A stretch of DNA of 6,721 nucleotides, taken from Ignavibacteria bacterium (GTDB lineage Bacteria > Bacteroidota > Ignavibacteria > Ignavibacteriales > Melioribacteraceae). The stretch is from contig DSBF01000013.1 of NCBI GenBank assembly GCA_011049495.1, positions 1-6,721 of the forward strand, written 5' to 3'. The position numbers and the translations under genes were made by a program. Below are positions 1 through 6,105 of the stretch, piece by piece. Under the pieces are notes generated by a model. The model was not told where the DNA came from, did no database searches, and saw nothing but the letters and a program-made list of their open reading frames with translations. The stretch's first letter is position 1. Each line of letters starts with the position of its first letter.

Positions 1-895
1 AAATAATAATTAAGAGCTTATTCAATATGTAACCAAGCTTTTCCCATTTAATAATATCTTGTGAATTAAACCTCGATAAAGCAGGCATTATACTATTTAC
101 AAATATAGTTGGAATAATTAGTGGCAGCATTACTAATCGGAATACTGCCTGATACTCTCCGACACTCGAATTATCAACCATGTATGCCAATAGGATTGTA
201 TCTAACTGAAAATAAAGGTTGCCGAAAATAAGAAAAAGACCAAACACAATTATCTGCTTCCAAGTTTCCTTAAATTGACTAAAATCCAGCTTGAAAGAGA
301 GAGTAGGTAAAATTTTAAATGAAAAGAATAAAGCTACAAGCAGTCCAGATAGCCGCAAAAACACAAATATTATCGCAATAACAACAATACTATGCTGCAA
401 AAATATAAGAGGTAAAAGAACAATTAATGAGCTAGCATTAACAAAAAATGAAACTCTTGTTTCATATTTTAATTTTTCATTTCCTTTAAAGAGAGCATAT
501 AAAAAGTTGGTTAATGTTGTAAAAACCGCATAGAATCCAAATATAATTATTAGTTGGCGTACCTCTGAACTAAAATTACTTATAAATGTTATACCAACTA
601 GAATAAGAAAAACTATAACTACCAGAACAAATTTTACACTAAAATATCTTCTGAAGATATTTTTAGAGTCACTCAATCTACGGGAGATCTCGATTGTCAG
701 TAACATATCCAAGCCAAAATCAGCAAATATTACGTACACTGAAGCAAAAGTTTGAGCTATTGTAAACTGACCGAATAATTCTTTTCCATAAAAACGAGCG
801 ATAAGCCAAAACAGGATCACATTTGAGAAGAGCCTGAAAAAAATTGATAGAAATGAGTAGATTGAATTTTTGCTTATTCGTTCAAAATCTGACAT
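1..895 (-). CDS. Wzx-type polysaccharide flippase (MATE/PST family), 5' part only
   Basis: The frame is open from an ATG at 893-895 to the left edge, giving 298 N-terminal residues; the stop lies outside the window. It is strongly hydrophobic, with about eight predicted membrane segments (near residues 11-34, 44-64, 84-106, 115-136, 150-168, 170-195, 213-236 and 249-270), where the full family has 12-14. Family-like signatures are GKELFGQFTIAQ with a following ADFGLD (about 37-63) and LDTILLAYMVDNSSVGEYQA (231-250), typical of polysaccharide-biosynthesis flippases (PF01943/PF13440). Proteins of this family flip undecaprenyl-linked repeat units across the inner membrane. The start is well fixed: an in-frame TAA lies immediately 5' of the ATG, and GGAG sits 10 nt upstream. 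It follows the polymerase/ligase gene by 50 nt, so it is probably in the same operon. It could be a flippase for O-antigen, capsule or exopolysaccharide; the sequence cannot tell which. Confidence 0.9.
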   Translation of the reverse strand, partial: MSDFERISKNSIYSFLSIFFRLFSNVILFWLIARFYGKELFGQFTIAQTFASVYVIFADFGLDMLLTIEISRRLSDSKNIFRRYFSVKFVLVVIVFLILVGITFISNFSSEVRQLIIIFGFYAVFTTLTNFLYALFKGNEKLKYETRVSFFVNASSLIVLLPLIFLQHSIVVIAIIFVFLRLSGLLVALFFSFKILPTLSFKLDFSQFKETWKQIIVFGLFLIFGNLYFQLDTILLAYMVDNSSVGEYQAVFRLVMLPLIIPTIFVNSIMPALSRFNSQDIIKWEKLGYILNKLLIII

Positions 896-905
896 TTAAT
901 AAAAG

Positions 906-909
906 CTCC
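906..909 (-). promoter_or_regulatory. Ribosome binding site of the flippase gene
   Basis: On the minus strand GGAG lies 10 nt before the ATG at 893-895. With the in-frame TAA directly before that ATG, it settles the start codon. It is one of only two good purine-rich sites in the window; the other precedes the polymerase/ligase gene. Confidence 0.6.
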
Positions 910-945
910 AATGAATAGCTAAAGAGATCAATCGAAATTTAGGAC

Positions 946-2361
946 CTATTGATTTGAGGCTCCAAGAAGATTTAATTTTTCATCTTGCTTTAATTTAGAA
1001 AACCTGAGGAACACAGCTAACGTACCCCAAAATAAGATCGCAAATTGAAATCCTTCGAAATTTGGTTCAATCATTGAATGTGCAAGCGCAGCTATAAAAG
1101 AACAGAGAAATGACCATTGTAAAATTCGAACTCTTTCAATTTTCTCTCGCAAATAATTATTAAAACTCGTAATAAAAGAATAAAAAATTGCTGATAAATA
1201 TAATATTGCCCCAATAATTCCAGTTTCTCCTAAAGCTCCTAGAACAATGTTATGGGCTGATGCAGTAGAATTGGTAATCTTAAATACTGCATAATGTCCA
1301 AGATTACCTAAACCTACTCCGGTTATAGGATGCTTCAGAAAGGCATGCCATGTATCAATATAAAAATTCAATCTAGTATGTGTTGAAGCATTTGATTCGA
1401 CGGTACTTATTCCTTCAAAAATGACAACTGTCAATGGATTCAATAAAAGAATTATGGATAATATTGTTACTAAAAATAGCAATGGAATGAGTAACTTCGG
1501 TTTTAGTGCCTTTACAACAAAAATGGTCATACCGATTAATAGTGCCAACATTCCGCCTCTCGATAAAGTCAAAATAAGAGTACTAGCCATTAATATAAGA
1601 GCTAATGAGACCGCAAACTTTACTTTGTTTGATTTCGTTGACATTAAGTAGCCAAAAGCAATTGGAATAATAAATACATGAAATGATGCAAGATAATTAG
1701 ACCTTCCCCAAGATGTTGCCAACAAGTTTTTACTCATAAATAATTTGACCATTGCTGTAGCTACATTTCCCAGAGAGAATAAAATGTAGAGTTCAATAAA
1801 AGATAGAATAACTCCCCAGATAATTAATACTGACAAAAATATTTTTATTTGTTTTTTTGTATTCACAAATTTTAGTGCATACACAAAAGTGATAAATCCG
1901 GCAAAGTAGTTCCTCCAATATCCAATAGCGAGAGTCTTATCAATTGCAATGTAAACCGAAAAAAGTGACCAAATTAAAAAAAAGCCAAAAAGAAATTTAA
2001 TTGTGAAATGATCGTCTATACTTTTTTTTTGGCTGGGATCTGATATTTTAACTAAATAAAATAATGTCAAAATTATGAATGTTATGAAAACAAATGAGAT
2101 ACTTACATCACTACTTAACTCAACAGTACCAGCTAAAATAGAAAGCAAAAAGGTAAGAAATAAAATAAATGGATTGTTAAAAAAATAATATAATAATAAG
2201 ACTCCGAATATAACAATAACGGTTATAAGTATTGCTTTATAGAATTGTAAAGCTAAAAGTGCTAATAACAAAATTTCTACTGATAACAAAATCCATATAA
2301 TAGCAGAACTATGTCCTCTTATATCCGAGTTAAAAATACTATTTGCGACAGTAATTATCAT
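946..2361 (-). CDS. O-antigen ligase/polymerase family membrane protein (Wzy_C, PF04932)
   Basis: This is a 471-residue integral membrane protein with about 12 hydrophobic segments and one large hydrophilic loop at about residues 316-384, probably periplasmic, as in WaaL/Wzy_C proteins. Visible motifs are SWGRSNYLA (217-225); LSRGGMLAL (266-274), whose R268-x3-L272 fits the R(X3)L element of ligases; THTRL (327-331); W338 followed by HPITGVGLGN (344-353); and H370-N371 followed by GETGIIG (378-384), close to the H[NSQ]X9GXXG ligase signature. Family members join polysaccharide chains to lipid A core or polymerise lipid-linked repeats. Next to Wzz-like, Wzx-like and export genes a polymerase role is at least as likely as a ligase one; homology alone does not separate them. 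The ATG overlaps the stop of the upstream wzz-like gene (TAATG), and AAGGA lies 4 nt before it, so coupled translation is likely. An A9 run falls in codons 111-114. Confidence 0.88.
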   Translation of the reverse strand: MIITVANSIFNSDIRGHSSAIIWILLSVEILLLALLALQFYKAILITVIVIFGVLLLYYFFNNPFILFLTFLLSILAGTVELSSDVSISFVFITFIILTLFYLVKISDPSQKKSIDDHFTIKFLFGFFLIWSLFSVYIAIDKTLAIGYWRNYFAGFITFVYALKFVNTKKQIKIFLSVLIIWGVILSFIELYILFSLGNVATAMVKLFMSKNLLATSWGRSNYLASFHVFIIPIAFGYLMSTKSNKVKFAVSLALILMASTLILTLSRGGMLALLIGMTIFVVKALKPKLLIPLLFLVTILSIILLLNPLTVVIFEGISTVESNASTHTRLNFYIDTWHAFLKHPITGVGLGNLGHYAVFKITNSTASAHNIVLGALGETGIIGAILYLSAIFYSFITSFNNYLREKIERVRILQWSFLCSFIAALAHSMIEPNFEGFQFAILFWGTLAVFLRFSKLKQDEKLNLLGASNQ

Positions 2362-3587
2362 TATTTCCTTTTAAGAAATAACATTCTTCGTAAAGGAATA
2401 AAAATCCCCTCATTAACCCTGCTGTAATTCATTTCATCTTGACGAAGCCTTTCTAGAGATTCAAGCATTAATGCAGCTATAATTGAAAAAAACAAAGAAA
2501 GCAAAAATGCAGCTCCTATTATTATAGCTTTTTTAGGGCCTGCTTTTTTTTGAGCAGGAACAGGATAATCCAGTACAAGTATTGCTGGAATATCTTTTGT
2601 CTCCTCGATTTTAGCCTGTTCATAAATTGGTACAATAAACTCTAGTATTTTAGCTTGTAATTCATACTCGCGCTGTAATCTAATAAAATTTACACCAACC
2701 TCCGGTAATTCGGAAAAAGGTGTATAAAGAGCATTATTAGAGCTACTGCTTTCTGCAAATTTCATATTTTCTAATCTTCTCTTAAATTCACTAATCATAA
2801 TTTCTTTATTTATAACATACGGATTATCCTTTCCATAATTCATTAATAACAAATCCCTTTCAATCTTCACCACCTCTATTTGCGCTTTTAATTCAGCAGC
2901 AGCAGTTATTGCCGCTTTTGTTTGTTCTTCTATATCAAAAACAGAATGTTTTTTAGCAAATTTTTTCAACGAATCTTCCACAGAAGATATATCTGCCATT
3001 GCCTGAATATATCTTCTCTCTATAAATTCACGATTATTTTTTGCCTCCAATGTACCTAAATCACGACTAATATCATTTAGGACTTTTACATAATATGCCG
3101 CCATATCTGCGGCTAGTTGTGGGTCTTCATCTGTTACCTCAATAGTAACATTTCCTTCATCTTCAATATTAAAATCAACATTACTGTTTAATTCTTTTAT
3201 GATATTTTCTATGGGTTCATCTTCATCAAACTCATAAACCTCACGAAGATTAAATTTATTGATCACCTTTTCTGCAGTTGTTCTACTTTGCAAAATGGCT
3301 AAATAATTATACGCTTCATCAGAGACAGTTCCTAATCGACCGAAAGACTTGGAGATATTTTGAATTGTGGAAGAGAAATTACCTAATTCTCCTAGCAATC
3401 TACCGCTTGATTTAGGAGGAAGCAAGTTTGCTTTAGAGGTATACCACTTTGGTATAAAAAAACTAATAATAGCTGCAAAGATAGTTACTATCACAACATT
3501 TGTAATAATTAACTTCCTTCTTTTTAGTACAATTATTAAAAAATCAGTAAATGATTTGTTGTTCTTACTCATTTGATTCTTATCCAT
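2361..3587 (-). CDS. Wzz-type polysaccharide co-polymerase (chain-length determinant), no kinase domain
   Basis: This 408-residue protein has the classic co-polymerase plan: a short cytoplasmic N-terminus, a membrane helix at about 26-46, a long periplasmic region, and a second helix at about 353-376. The segment before the second helix carries the proline/glycine-rich motif of the family, YPVPAQKKAGPKK (341-353). The start of the periplasmic part (PKWYTSKANLLPP, 46-58) matches the Wzz domain (PF02706). Residues about 180-275 are charged and probably helical or coiled coil. Members oligomerise in the inner membrane and control polysaccharide length or couple synthesis to export. The C-terminus ends 32 residues after the helix, with no Walker motifs and no tyrosine cluster, so no BY-kinase domain is fused. 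The start is not certain: the ATG at 3587 has little upstream ribosome binding site, and an in-frame ATG at 3570-3572 (residue 6) is an alternative. It overlaps the next gene by one base. Confidence 0.88.
   Translation of the reverse strand: MDKNQMSKNNKSFTDFLIIVLKRRKLIITNVVIVTIFAAIISFFIPKWYTSKANLLPPKSSGRLLGELGNFSSTIQNISKSFGRLGTVSDEAYNYLAILQSRTTAEKVINKFNLREVYEFDEDEPIENIIKELNSNVDFNIEDEGNVTIEVTDEDPQLAADMAAYYVKVLNDISRDLGTLEAKNNREFIERRYIQAMADISSVEDSLKKFAKKHSVFDIEEQTKAAITAAAELKAQIEVVKIERDLLLMNYGKDNPYVINKEIMISEFKRRLENMKFAESSSSNNALYTPFSELPEVGVNFIRLQREYELQAKILEFIVPIYEQAKIEETKDIPAILVLDYPVPAQKKAGPKKAIIIGAAFLLSLFFSIIAALMLESLERLRQDEMNYSRVNEGIFIPLRRMLFLKRK
2366..2370 (-). promoter_or_regulatory. Ribosome binding site inside the wzz-like gene for the polymerase/ligase
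   Basis: AAGGA on the minus strand lies 4 nt before the ATG at 2359-2361, inside the last codons of the upstream gene. Together with the TAATG stop/start overlap it supports reinitiation by ribosomes finishing the chain-length gene. Confidence 0.6.
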
Positions 3588-3678
3588 AGTCTTTTTATTA
3601 TATTAGATTTTCAAGCAAATAGAATCTTAAAATCACTACACATTATTAAAACTAATTAAGTATATAAAAATTTTATGC
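3588..3678 (-). other. AT-rich spacer between the SLBB and wzz-like genes
   Basis: This 91-nt spacer holds no gene. On the minus strand a TATAAT hexamer occurs at 3597-3602, but it is only 9 nt from the annotated ATG and has no clear -35 partner at the usual distance, so it would give an almost leaderless mRNA. It would suit the alternative start at 3572 slightly better. A weak 5-bp inverted repeat (3605-3609 with 3623-3627) lacks a GC-rich stem and is not a convincing terminator. An internal promoter is possible but unproven. Confidence 0.3.
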
Positions 3679-5127
3679 TTAATACCTAAACAACAAAATT
3701 AAGGTTGCAATACTTCCCAGAATGCCGGCAATTGTACCTATACGCTGGACATAATACCAAATATTTCTAGGTATTTCTTTCATTACATAGATATAGTCGC
3801 CTGGTTCTATATCATAGTTATCTTCACTAATAGATATCCACTCTCTTGAAGTTCCTTTGATTATGAAAATATCATCGTCGCTTTTTGCCGTACCGGTTAA
3901 ACCTCCGGCTTGCTGAATATAATAGTCGTATCCCATTCCCTTGATATATTTATAATAACCGATTGTCCCTACCTGTCCGAAGACATAAACAGCTTCGAAC
4001 CGTTCAGGCACTATAACAACGTCCCCGTCCTTAACTATAAAATCAGATGTAGCCGAGTCCGCCGAATCCAACCTGGTAAAGTCTACAAGATTATTCCCTT
4101 CAAGAATCCTTAATTGATTATCTAGGCTAAAGAACAAAGTATCTTCGTCGAGTAAATCCGCACTTCTGAACATCCTGAGAGTTTCAAGTAGCTGCCAATA
4201 ATTATTTTCTTCGTCAATAATTAATTCGGAAGGATCTTCTTTTGCCTTTTCTTCGATTGCATATTTTTTTAGTATCTGCTCACGGTTTAAATTCCTCACG
4301 AGCTGCGCATCTTTCAATGAAGCATTTTCGGTAAAACCGCCCGCTTTTTCAATTACATCTTTTAATGTAGTATTGTCTTTAGTAACATAAATGTACCCGG
4401 GTTGATTAACTTCACCGAGTACCAAGACTTTATATGCTTTTCTATTTGTCTGATCGGCAGCAATTTTAATTCTATCGCCTCTTTTTAAGTAGAACTCATC
4501 TTCCAAGTTTACAGTTATTTTCTCTTCCGATTTACCGTCGTAGGATAGTCTCGATATAACAGCAGTATTAACATCTTCGTATGCCTTATTAATACCGCGA
4601 GCAAAAAATATTGCATCTTCAAGTTTATCGCCTTCAACAAATTGAAACTTGGTCGGTTTATTCACTGCCCCGTTGATATCGATGAAACCGTAATCAAGGT
4701 TATATTCCGGGAAGATTACCACATCATCGTTTTTCAAGTAAGGGTTATTATCAAAGTTGCCGGTAAGCCTGAATTTCAATAAATCGATATCTAGTTTAGT
4801 TCCGTCCTTCCTTACAAGTTTAATTCCGCGCAAGGCGAACTTATCTGTTTTGGAAATGAATTTCATGAAGAGCTGTTCGTTGTTCGTCGGGAAAGGGAGG
4901 CTGTTTTTTACTTCATTATAAATTCTCGTTACAAATTGATCCAATCTTTCGCCGCTGTATGCCGGGAAGGAACCGGTAACTATAAATTCACCACCGATAG
5001 TAACGCTAATCGGCGGGGTTGAACTCATTACATCCAATAAATTTTGTTTTTGACTTGAGACTTGTGCCGGTAAGTTTATATACAAAAGAGAAACAATTAG
5101 CACAGCTGAAAATACTGTTCGTTTCAT
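3679..5127 (-). CDS. SLBB-domain polysaccharide export protein (Wza-like)
   Basis: This 482-residue protein has a Sec-type signal (residues 1 to about 21: MKR, a hydrophobic core, then LPAQ). It contains three clear SLBB beta-grasp repeats: about 147-222 (FIDINGAVNKPTKFQFVEGD), 233-280 (KVLVLGEVNQPGYIYVTKD, then AGGFTENASLKDA) and 379-448 (VYVFGQVGTIGYYKYIKGMG, then AGGLTGTA). A more divergent unit lies at about 46-141, ending NPYLKNDDVVIFP. Each repeat closes with a GD/DD-V/Y-I element, for example KDGDVVIVP at 366-374 and EPGDYIYV at 441-448. The C-terminus (about 459-480) is a hydrophobic helix ending LLFRY. Proteins of this class form the outer-membrane exit channel or its periplasmic collar for exported polysaccharide. 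There is no cysteine, so it is not a lipoprotein like Wza. The likely ribosome binding site, AGAGTGAT, touches the ATG. It heads the polysaccharide genes, 91 nt upstream of the wzz-like gene. Confidence 0.87.
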   Translation of the reverse strand: MKRTVFSAVLIVSLLYINLPAQVSSQKQNLLDVMSSTPPISVTIGGEFIVTGSFPAYSGERLDQFVTRIYNEVKNSLPFPTNNEQLFMKFISKTDKFALRGIKLVRKDGTKLDIDLLKFRLTGNFDNNPYLKNDDVVIFPEYNLDYGFIDINGAVNKPTKFQFVEGDKLEDAIFFARGINKAYEDVNTAVISRLSYDGKSEEKITVNLEDEFYLKRGDRIKIAADQTNRKAYKVLVLGEVNQPGYIYVTKDNTTLKDVIEKAGGFTENASLKDAQLVRNLNREQILKKYAIEEKAKEDPSELIIDEENNYWQLLETLRMFRSADLLDEDTLFFSLDNQLRILEGNNLVDFTRLDSADSATSDFIVKDGDVVIVPERFEAVYVFGQVGTIGYYKYIKGMGYDYYIQQAGGLTGTAKSDDDIFIIKGTSREWISISEDNYDIEPGDYIYVMKEIPRNIWYYVQRIGTIAGILGSIATLILLFRY

Positions 5128-5205
5128 ATCACTCTAAATTTAATTTTTTATAAAAAATTAATTAATATCATCATGATGTACAATTTGATACATTGTGATG
5201 AAAAA
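5128..5205 (-). promoter_or_regulatory. Palindrome-rich upstream region of the polysaccharide genes, possible promoter/operator
   Basis: This 78-nt spacer contains a perfect AT-only 22-bp palindrome at 5140-5161, a perfect 10-bp palindrome CATCATGATG at 5169-5178, and a further ACAAT/ATTGT dyad at 5181-5197. On the minus strand TTGTAC is followed after 17 nt by TAATTT, a weak -35/-10 pair that would place transcription just before the SLBB gene. The AT palindrome might instead act as a terminator-like element after the beta-barrel gene. The dyads are directly visible; promoter or operator function is inference. Confidence 0.3.
5140..5161. repeat. Perfect 22-bp AT-only palindrome
   Basis: The sequence is an uninterrupted self-complementary palindrome centred on TATA, made only of A and T, located 12 nt before the SLBB start codon. 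In RNA it could form a hairpin of A-U pairs near the ribosome entry region; in DNA it could be a bendable or protein-bound site. Its low complexity means chance cannot be excluded. Confidence 0.5.
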
Positions 5206-5931
5206 TCAAAAAGCAAAAAAACCTAAATATATACCTGTTTGGATAAAGAACGAATCTGCTTTTAAGTCGGATGGTACACCCGAAAATTCTAAATCATTAT
5301 TAAGTTTCCAATCACCTGCAAAAGTAAGAATATAACCGGCGCCAATTCTAAAAGCGAGATATCTTGTGACCGGGTAATCAATGTTCAATGTCGGCGTAAA
5401 GGTAAAAAATGAATTGTGCATCGATAACATTTTTGTGTCGGCATCACCTTCAAAATTATTCCACGCATCATCCCAATTACCGGAATTTTTATTTTGATAT
5501 ATATCGATCTCTAAACTTCCGGCACCTATTATTGCTCCGATTGAAACAGCAGGAGTCTTTATGAAGGGGAGGGTATATTCAACCGTAAAGCCTCCGAACC
5601 CCATTGAATAATCAACTTGACGGTTTATTCCGTTAACTATTCCGTCACGAGTTTGTGTAAGTCCTAAACCCATACCACCTAAGCGAACGTTATCTATTAG
5701 TAATATATATATATATCCCGAACCACCGTAAGCCATCATACCGGAAGTTGAAAGTTCATCAACTCCGAAGTTTGGAAGCATTTGATTTATGGGATCGACA
5801 TTCGGGAAAACATAAATTGGATTAAAACCGCCGGCAAGCCCAAATTTGGAAATCCACCCTACATTCTGCCCGTCTTGCGCATGATAAGAGATGGAAAGGA
5901 AAAGAAATAAAATTAAAACCTTTTTTATCAT
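5206..5931 (-). CDS. Secreted beta-barrel-like outer-membrane protein of unknown function
   Basis: This 241-residue protein begins with a clear Sec signal peptide (MIKK, hydrophobic 5-15, likely cut after YHA at residue 18). The mature part alternates polar and hydrophobic/aromatic residues and is rich in glycine, as expected for transmembrane beta strands: YGGSGYIYILLID (68-80), GGMGLGLTQT (85-94), GFGGFTVEYT (111-120), SIGAIIGAGSLEIDIY (130-145), FRIGAGYILTF (194-204) and FFIQTGIYLGFFAF (228-241). The last residue is Phe, the usual C-terminal signature recognised by the BAM complex. I do not recognise a named family. The start is supported by the signal peptide, but no good ribosome binding site is near: AAAGG lies 18 nt upstream within a possible hairpin. 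It sits between ftsZ and the polysaccharide genes, with 174 and 78 nt spacers, so a functional link to either is not shown. An (AT)7 run lies in codons 72-77. Confidence 0.75.
   Translation of the reverse strand: MIKKVLILFLFLSISYHAQDGQNVGWISKFGLAGGFNPIYVFPNVDPINQMLPNFGVDELSTSGMMAYGGSGYIYILLIDNVRLGGMGLGLTQTRDGIVNGINRQVDYSMGFGGFTVEYTLPFIKTPAVSIGAIIGAGSLEIDIYQNKNSGNWDDAWNNFEGDADTKMLSMHNSFFTFTPTLNIDYPVTRYLAFRIGAGYILTFAGDWKLNNDLEFSGVPSDLKADSFFIQTGIYLGFFAF
5703..5716. repeat. (AT)7 dinucleotide repeat inside the beta-barrel gene
   Basis: Seven uninterrupted AT units encode the Tyr-Ile-Tyr-Ile part of GYIYILLI, about residues 72-77 of the beta-barrel protein. Gain or loss of one unit would shift the frame about a third of the way into the gene. 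Confidence 0.85.
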
Positions 5932-5943
5932 TTTGAATATTTT

Positions 5944-5968
5944 ACTTTACCTTTAAGAAAAGTAAAGT
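5944..5968 (-). other. Leader hairpin before the beta-barrel gene
   Basis: ACTTTAC at 5944-5950 is the exact reverse complement of GTAAAGT at 5962-5968, with an 11-nt loop. On the minus strand the only purine-rich candidate ribosome binding site (AAAGG) sits at the loop/stem border, 18 nt from the ATG. The stem has only two G-C pairs per arm, so stability is modest; a regulatory role is speculative. Confidence 0.3.
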
Positions 5969-5974
5969 TATTAA

Positions 5975-6000
5975 TAAAAAGTAAAAATAAAAAGTAAATA
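5975..6000. repeat. 13-bp tandem repeat, two copies
   Basis: TAAAAAGTAAAAA at 5975-5987 is followed directly by TAAAAAGTAAATA at 5988-6000, identical at 12 of 13 positions. A related GAAAAGTAAAG lies just beyond at 5957-5967. The repeats fall between the long hairpin after ftsZ and the beta-barrel gene; an AT-rich upstream element of a promoter is one possibility. Confidence 0.55.
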
Positions 6001-6010
6001 AAGGGCAAAA

Positions 6011-6082
6011 CAAAAGGCTGTACTGATCTTAATTTATAACCAAGTCACCACAACAAGGTTAAGATTCAATAACAGCCTTTTG
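6011..6082 (-). terminator. Long two-stage hairpin after ftsZ, probable terminator or structured RNA
   Basis: An 11-bp perfect outer stem pairs CAAAAGGCTGT (6011-6021) with ACAGCCTTTTG (6072-6082). Inside it, ATCTTAA (6026-6032) pairs with TTAAGAT (6059-6065), with an asymmetric internal loop between the stems. An alternative inner stem TAACC (6057-6061)/GGTTA (6037-6041) uses some of the same bases. On the minus strand the structure begins 24 nt after the ftsZ stop and is followed by T-rich sequence (TTTTGTTTTGCCC), consistent with termination. The 26-nt apex is larger than in ordinary terminators, so a processed or regulatory RNA is also possible. Confidence 0.55.
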
Positions 6083-6105
6083 GCAGAAAGGAATAAGGGT
6101 TAACG

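Noticed and set aside
291..533. Plus-strand reading frame of 80 codons
   Set aside because: It lies antisense inside the flippase frame, which has clear family motifs, and its translation looks like no protein family.
1421..1651. Plus-strand reading frame of 76 codons, with similar ones at 3367-3576 and 3910-4113
   Set aside because: All three lie fully antisense to well-supported genes (polymerase/ligase, wzz-like, SLBB) and have no convincing motifs.
3605..3627. Terminator in the SLBB/wzz spacer
   Set aside because: The inverted repeat is only 5 bp, AT-rich, and has a 13-nt loop; it is too weak to support.
5988..6010. Bacteroidota-style promoter (TTTG, then TAnnTTTG) before the beta-barrel gene
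   Set aside because: TTTG followed by TATTTTTA is present, but the second box lacks its final G and the 16-nt spacing is short; the AT-rich repeat makes such matches easy by chance.
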